From positions 81,896-145,895 of the forward strand of contig KB309274.1 of NCBI GenBank assembly GCA_000328365.1: a DNA stretch of 64,000 nt, read 5' to 3'. The stretch's first letter is position 1. Every line of letters starts with the position of its first letter. The translations under genes and the position numbers were made by a program. Positions 58,701 through 64,000 of this stretch are shown piece after piece. The stretch is from Capitella teleta. Lineage: Eukaryota > Annelida > Polychaeta > Capitellidae. The notes under the pieces were generated by a model. The model did not search any database. It had not been told where the DNA came from and saw nothing but the letters and a program-made list of their open reading frames with translations.

Positions 58701-61700
58701 ATTGGTTTGCTCAGTTTTGACCAGTCGATTTTCACGTTCAAGACGTAACTGCAACAGGGAAGAGAATATAATATTCCGAAAAAAGAACCTGAGAATTTTT
58801 CTTACCGAGATGTTTTGAGAGGGACAAGGATTTCTTTGAGGTCGTCGGGGAATCTTCGCCAGAGCAAAGCGCCTGGCTCAGACGAACGAGCCTCATCTTT
58901 GATGCCAAAGAGCTGAATCAGTTCTTGAATAGCAAATGCCACACAATCTTGAGTATTTCTGTCCTCGGCGCGTAAAAACGCTTTCCCAAGCTCATTGACA
59001 TATTCAAAGGCAAAGTTGAAATCAGTAACCGAAGCCTGGAATTTAGTCAGCTCTCCACTCTTCACTGATTGCACTCGCTCTAACCTAATGAATATTCATA
59101 ATTATGGTTTTAAAGAGTGGTCAAGTGGACATTAACTGACCGCCCGGGGTCAATTGCACCAAGTTCTCCGAGGCATTTGCCGTAAAGGGTTCGAATTTTC
59201 GGATCAGCTTCTCGGCAGCCATGCAGCAACTGAAAATGAGGCTAATTTGCATAATGTATTCATGGTTGCTATACTAACCGTGTTGACCATTTGCGAGATG
59301 ACTGGATCTACAGACTCACTGCCTAGCAGCATTTGATGGATGGCACTCTTGAGAAATTAAAATAAAATAAGAGATAACATAAAATTAAGATTAAACCTGA
59401 TTTTCCTGCAGTAAGTTGAAGAGTTTGGAGAGAGCCAGAAGTCGCACTTCGGGACTCTCATGACTGACGCCCTTCACCAAGAACTGAAATTGCGTCTTCA
59501 CATCTCGTGATCTGAAACAAATCTCATAAATAAGATATTTTTAAATAAACCTAAAAATAGCCAACCGTCCATGAAGTACTTTGTTCAGAACAGAATTAAT
59601 TTCCTCCAATTCCGGGATATCAGGCATGAAGTATAATTCATAGAAGAACGGTTCTAGAGAATTCCTAGTAATTAACAAAATCATTATAAAATTTAAATTC
59701 CAGCACAAGAGGATGAACCTGTTTTCAATGATCAGGAACGTGAAAATTTTCGCTGCGTCCAGTGGCGCCGTCTTGAGGAGCGGAAGAAGACCGACAACGA
59801 TCTGCGAAAGCAACGGACCAAGGGCACTGCTGTCTAACCTGAAGACGACACAAATAGGTCAAAGGTCATAGTGTTGAAGAGTATATATCACATGTGAACG
59901 AAGCAATCCCACGCACTGCAACACAACTGCGGAAATCCATCCGTTTGGAATTTCAAGCCGATTCTGTCACGAGTGTAAAACAAAGCGTGGATTTAATGGC
60001 TTGATTGAAGACCTACTTCAGCGTTGTCATCAATCTGATTCGCACGCGGGAAATATGCTCTGACCCCATGAACCTCATCAGGCAAATCACACTCTCGTAA
60101 ACCTAAATAACAGTCAAATATTTATGACACATTGCATATAATTATAATAAATAAACCCACAGCTTTCTTTTCATCAATGGGAACTGTTGCGTTATTGAGA
60201 TGGTTGTCAAAGTGAACGAGAATCCCAAGCAACTTTGGCTCAAGGATATCGACCTGTGATAAGAATAAATTATCATGACACACAAACTCCCGATCACCGC
60301 TACTCACAAGACCTCTGTCCGTGACCTCGTTCTTCAGCCCTACTTTGCTGACCCAGATCTTCAGCCCGGTCAGGACCTGATCTTGGCAGCCACCGAGATG
60401 GAGCAACAATTCACTGTCCACATTTTCTCCCTGTCGGAGCAGAGTGCCAAGGTCCCAATCTAGCTCCGCCTAATCCAAAAAAAATTCCCCTTGCATCAAA
60501 ACAGTCATCAAGTCATAACTCATAAGCAATTAAAATGTTCAGGGGCGATCAGGAAACAACTAAAACCTATTTAATCGGCACATGTAGCTGACCAAACCAG
60601 ATGCTAAAAATGGATGAATTTGACGGTAATACCTCGAGGAAAGTGAGAGCTCTGGCCAATTCTTCCTTGCAGCAATTACAAACCAAGTGGCTGTAAATGA
60701 ATGCAGTGTTTCTCGCAAGAGGACCTTTGTGGTTCGGCTGTTGAGTCATGCAAGGAAGTCAGAGAGAATCACATGGAATTCACTCAACTCACATCGCCAA
60801 TTAACTTGGCAATCAGCTTAATTAGTTGGGATGATTCTGGGCTTGATTTTTTCACCAGGAGAGGGAGAAGGAGGTGCTCCGTGCGCTGCAATGAAAAGAG
60901 GCATTTGTGGTTGAATAACTATTTAAATATAGGTATATTGCAAAAACAACAGGGGGATTCAAGTTATCCGGATGACTCACCCGCAAGAAATTTTTACTTT
61001 CGTCAAATTCAAACGCAGCTGACACATTTTCAATAATGACAACCGGATCAGAAGAGCCGACCTTCAAGCACTCCTCCATCTGATCAACCAAAACCTACAC
61101 AAATGAAACAAGTTATAGCTGAGCCCTTCATAGAAAGAACAGGGTTTATGTCACAATAAAATGTACACACCCACAACCCCAATGAACTCTGCCCTTTGAC
61201 CTTTGACTCACCTTGGCAATACTGCGTCCAAATTGGAGAAACATGTGTCTCATGTTGATGCTTTGATTCTCAGCCATCAGTCGCAGCTACAAAAGAGAGG
61301 AATTGGAGAGAGAGGAATTGGAGGGAGAGGAATTGGAGAGAGAGGAATTGGAGAGAGAGGAATTGGAGAAAGAGGGTACCTGCGAATGTGCAACGGCTGA
61401 GATGAGCGGGCAGGAAGGTGAGCAGATGCTGTCCAGGAGGATCACGATAGCCACCAGGAGGAGGTTCCCTTCCGCCACCCTGGAGGACAACAAACAGTTA
61501 TCAAGAACAGAATTAGTCAAATATGAAACTACCGTGCAATGTTCCCAACTGTGATCAGAACTGTCTCTCGCAGCCTGACGTTGGCCGAGTGCTTAGCCGA
61601 CTTGGCCGCTCCTCTCAGATGCGAAACTAGAACATTTTCTACTTCGTGGAGTTCAGATCCTTTCTTGACCATGTGATGAATGACTTCACTGGTGAAGATG

Positions 61701-63900
61701 AAAATTTGAATTAATTATCTTTCGCTTATTCATTTATTCAACGAATCCAAATCAGATTTGGCAAAAATCCAAAATGGAAAAAGAAAAAAAAGGTGTTTAA
61801 ACAAAATGCAAAAAAATTAAAAGAAGTAATCAATATTGTCATACTCGATAGATGTGTAAAAAATGAAAGAAGAGAGACATAGGAAATTTTTTTCACATTT
61901 TTTGGTTCCTAATGAACGATTGTTCAAAATTTGTAAATGGACGGAAAAAAACCCCCAAAAAAACGAGTGATATAGGAAATTAAAAAAAAACAAAAAAACA
62001 AAAAAAACTTCCTAATAATATTGTGGCTTTTTCATTCAATGCAATAATCATTCAATTTTGTTTACTGTACAGTCACAATTTGTTAATCTGCAGATCTCCT
62101 TGATTCCTAAGGAAATGGCGGGATAAAAGAAAAAGACCCATGTGAGTATACAATGGGTTATTAAAATCTGGGCCAAATAACAATAAAATAGGATAAACAG
62201 GTGGGAATTCTTTTCCAAAACCGTTCCATACAATTATTTCAATTTTGAACAAAGAATAAAACACTCACCTGAAATCCCGACGGACGTCTAAGGAAGAATC
62301 TTGCATGAACTCAAGAAATCGCAAAAGGATTTTCGATGATTGATTCACGCGGAGGTGAGTGAAAATTGCTTGGCATCCCCGAATCATAGCTAATGATTAG
62401 TTAAATATCAATAATATAACTCAAGTCAAGATGAATAGCTTTTTTCACCTTGTTTAAGTGAAGGATGCTGATTTGACAATAATTTGAGAAATGGTAAAAA
62501 TAATGTTGAATCCACATTGGCTTGCTCTGCGCAATCACCTAAAAAATGATTAAAATTAGATTTAAAGATTATTTGATTTAAGCATGAGTTAGTTTTTCCT
62601 CACCATCGCAGACTTTGCATTTCATTTTGACAGCAAAAAGCATCTCTTTCTTACGCAATTTCATGTTTCGGCTTCTGATATAAGAAAATTAACTTTATCT
62701 TTGGTTTGGAAGAAAGTGGGCTCACTGCTGCTGTATAACGGTTGAGCGGGCGTTTACGCAAGCCAAAGGACCAACGATATTCGCAATTTCAAGTTGTAAG
62801 TCCAGATCATCCTCAGCTCCCATCACACTGAATAACAGGGAAAAAATAAATATAAATAAATACCACTTTCTTTTATTATGAAGATTCCAAATAAATAAAA
62901 CCCAACTCACACACAAGAATGTAGGTCACTTTTAATCATGTGACTTGTATTTGGTCCGGAATGGTGTAAAAAGAAAGGAAAACCCCGAACGGCTCCACAT
63001 CGCACATCAGCACTTGTGTCAGCCTAAAAACATAACATCAGATAAAAAAAATTAAACACGGAAAATCTGCTCACGAAAGCCATTTTGAAGACAATTGCCC
63101 TCCACTTGCAAGCAACTTCTTTTGGCATCATGCCAATCGCATGCACAGCATGTGCAATTGTGCTACTATCTGTAAGATTATCATTCATGAATTAAATTTG
63201 ATCAATTGAAACGGGAATTATTTTCAACAAACCAATGGTTTCTGCAATTTTAGCACTAAGTGCGGCTAATTGTTTGCCATCGTGGGTCGGTTTCATGTCA
63301 TGCCATGATAGCTCATTCTAAGTGAACAAACAATAATATAATTTCTGGTATATTCTTGGCCACTATACTCACAGCCATCCAGGGTAGAGAGACCATCCAT
63401 ACTGCTTCTTGCAAATACTGGCTACTCACTGGAATCAAAAAAAGATCACAGATAGAAATTAATTATTCCATATTTCCATCTGAATTTTTTAAATGAAGCC
63501 AATTTATCTTTTTCACCTTGCGAAACCAACAAGCATCCAACAGAGAAGACGATTGAGGTGAAGCCATGGGAGATCATTTCCGAATTTGACGCCGTCGGAC
63601 AAAACTCCAAAAGAAACTTGGACCAGATGGAGAGAACCGCCTTGACAAGGTCACTGTTTATTTGGCCACCATTGAAGGTCATGACCTCTAAAATCCAGCG
63701 AATGCCTTCAAGAGTCTGAGTTATGCAGACCTATGGAAGTCAACATTAATAATATACTTTCCTTCGCGTATTCTATCATATTAATTAACCACCTGTGATG
63801 TGCGTTTTGTGAGGTGTTCCAACCTTGTTATGAACGGTTGCATTAAATCCTGATCATCAGTCAAAATCACACGCAACAGGCAAGCAACATGCTGAAGAAT
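49714..63900 (-). CDS. ATR: ATR checkpoint kinase (PIKK), 5' end beyond the window
   Basis: From the C-terminus, exons read: 49714-49773 ([16 protein letters not shown] stop), 50113-50226, 50303-50396, 50463-50548, 50606-50825 (catalytic loop [10 protein letters not shown] and [10 protein letters not shown]), 50880-50975, 51036-51301 ([13 protein letters not shown]), 51354-51443 ([20 protein letters not shown]), 51495-51624, 51677-51795, 55450-55536 ([18 protein letters not shown]), about 55592-55826 split by a 54-bp intron, then FAT exons to about 58.8 kb ([38 protein letters not shown]) and HEAT-repeat exons to the window end. Residues match vertebrate ATR closely throughout. ATR with ATRIP senses RPA-coated single-stranded DNA and activates Chk1. 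Most introns are short; the intron 51796-55449 is exceptional and holds another gene. The N-terminal exons lie beyond 64000. Confidence 0.97.
51931..52305 (-). mobile_element. tRNA-derived SINE, copy 3 (intact)
   Basis: Perfect 13-bp target duplications TGTTGATTCCTGA lie at 51931-51943 and 52293-52305. On the minus strand the head is GGGGCACCGGATAGCTCAGT, then GGGTTCGAGACTC, then a ~240-bp body and a short ATCACTC-type tail. Total about 350 bp. It lies in the large ATR intron downstream of the nested gene. Confidence 0.9.
52583..54970 (-). CDS. CARD / coiled-coil / Cys-His finger protein, nested in an ATR intron
   Basis: Three exons: 54970-54836, 54133-53977, 53904-52583 (537 aa). Residues 1-95 form a [24 protein letters not shown], then [20 protein letters not shown], then after the splice [20 protein letters not shown] and [14 protein letters not shown]. 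The LL.KRG...F..FL..L.DT.Q.HLA pattern is that of caspase-2/caspase-9-type CARDs. Residues ~150-420 are a long heptad-rich coiled coil. The C-terminal ~80 residues have clustered Cys/His ([39 protein letters not shown]), a likely zinc-binding fold. CARDs build caspase or BCL10-type signalling filaments, so a scaffold role is inferred. It could be a CARD9/11-like protein, but the CARD is closer to caspase CARDs and there is no MAGUK part. It lies wholly inside the ATR intron 51796-55449, same strand. Confidence 0.85.
54303..54386. repeat. Short tandem duplication in the CARD gene intron
   Basis: GGAAGTATGTCATAAATCCC followed by TAATATT occurs twice, about 53 bp apart. Confidence 0.8.
61293..61376. 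repeat. 15-bp minisatellite in an ATR intron
   Basis: About five to six units of GGAATTGGAGAGAGA with single-base variants, directly beside a predicted ATR splice acceptor. Confidence 0.85.
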
Positions 63901-64000
63901 ACAAAATTTATCATTATAAAAGAAAGGAAAATTCCATGTTTAAAAATGAAAAAAAAAGGAAGAAAAAAGTAAAATGGAAAAAAAGTGGAAAAATATCTAA

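Noticed and set aside
1-64000. LTR retroelements, Polintons, CRISPR arrays or bacterial operons
   Set aside because: None seen. The genes are intron-rich and eukaryotic, and the mobile elements recognised are DNA transposons, LINEs and SINEs only.

Overview
The window is AT-rich nuclear DNA from an animal. It holds intron-rich, clearly metazoan genes (ATR, SLC22, ABCB9, UBAP1, BORCS8 and an alpha-2-macroglobulin-like gene). Many introns are only about 50-90 bp, genes are closely packed, and there are P-element, LINE, SINE and MITE copies plus one assembly gap (N run 23308-23631). An early-branching marine invertebrate such as a demosponge would fit, but the sequence does not prove the species. 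Layout: (1) 1-4276, the 5' end of a THAP-domain gene on the minus strand, with a 3.7-kb P-type transposon inserted just upstream of its start; it has 8-bp target-site duplications and ~190-bp inverted repeats. (2) 5188-8831, a 64-aa membrane microprotein ORF followed 12 nt after its stop by an ABCB9/TAPL-like half ABC transporter (12 exons). (3) 10146-12079 minus, a UBAP1-like ESCRT-I subunit. (4) 12.1-18.4 kb, repeat-rich intergenic DNA: a TIR element, a GACGTC-rich element, a LINE relic and inverted repeats. (5) 18423-19949, a BORCS8-like BORC subunit. (6) 21749-33172, a large thioester protein gene of the alpha-2-macroglobulin family. (7) 33.8-45.5 kb, TIR elements, SINEs and a series of 127-nt alternative first exons for (8) an SLC22-type organic ion transporter ending at 48930. 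(9) 49714 to the window end, minus strand, most of ATR kinase. One ATR intron holds a whole second gene on the same strand, encoding a CARD, a coiled coil and a Cys/His finger, plus a SINE.

The most unusual locus is the alpha-2-macroglobulin-like gene. Three consecutive exons (28131-28266, 28349-28457, 28605-28725) are diverged copies of one another. Each encodes the bait region, begins in phase 0 and ends in phase 1, and lies between an upstream exon ending in phase 0 and a downstream exon beginning in phase 1. Only one of the three can be used in an in-frame mRNA, so the gene appears able to make at least three protease baits of very different charge. A separate symmetrical phase 1-1 exon (26852-27055) adds a furin-like site and a ten-cysteine TIL-type protease-inhibitor domain. 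The C-terminus carries a netrin/C345C-like module, and the histidine that follows the GCGEQ thioester is of the C3 kind. The protein combines features of A2M, complement C3 and small serine-protease inhibitors.

Functional links: ABCB9 (lysosomal peptide transporter), UBAP1 (endosomal ESCRT-I) and BORCS8 (lysosome positioning) are neighbours and all act in the endolysosomal system. Whether this is more than chance is unknown. The CARD protein and the thioester protein both suggest innate-immune roles, by inference from their families. Exon boundaries were read by eye from splice consensus, reading phase and family similarity; a few may be off by one or two bases.
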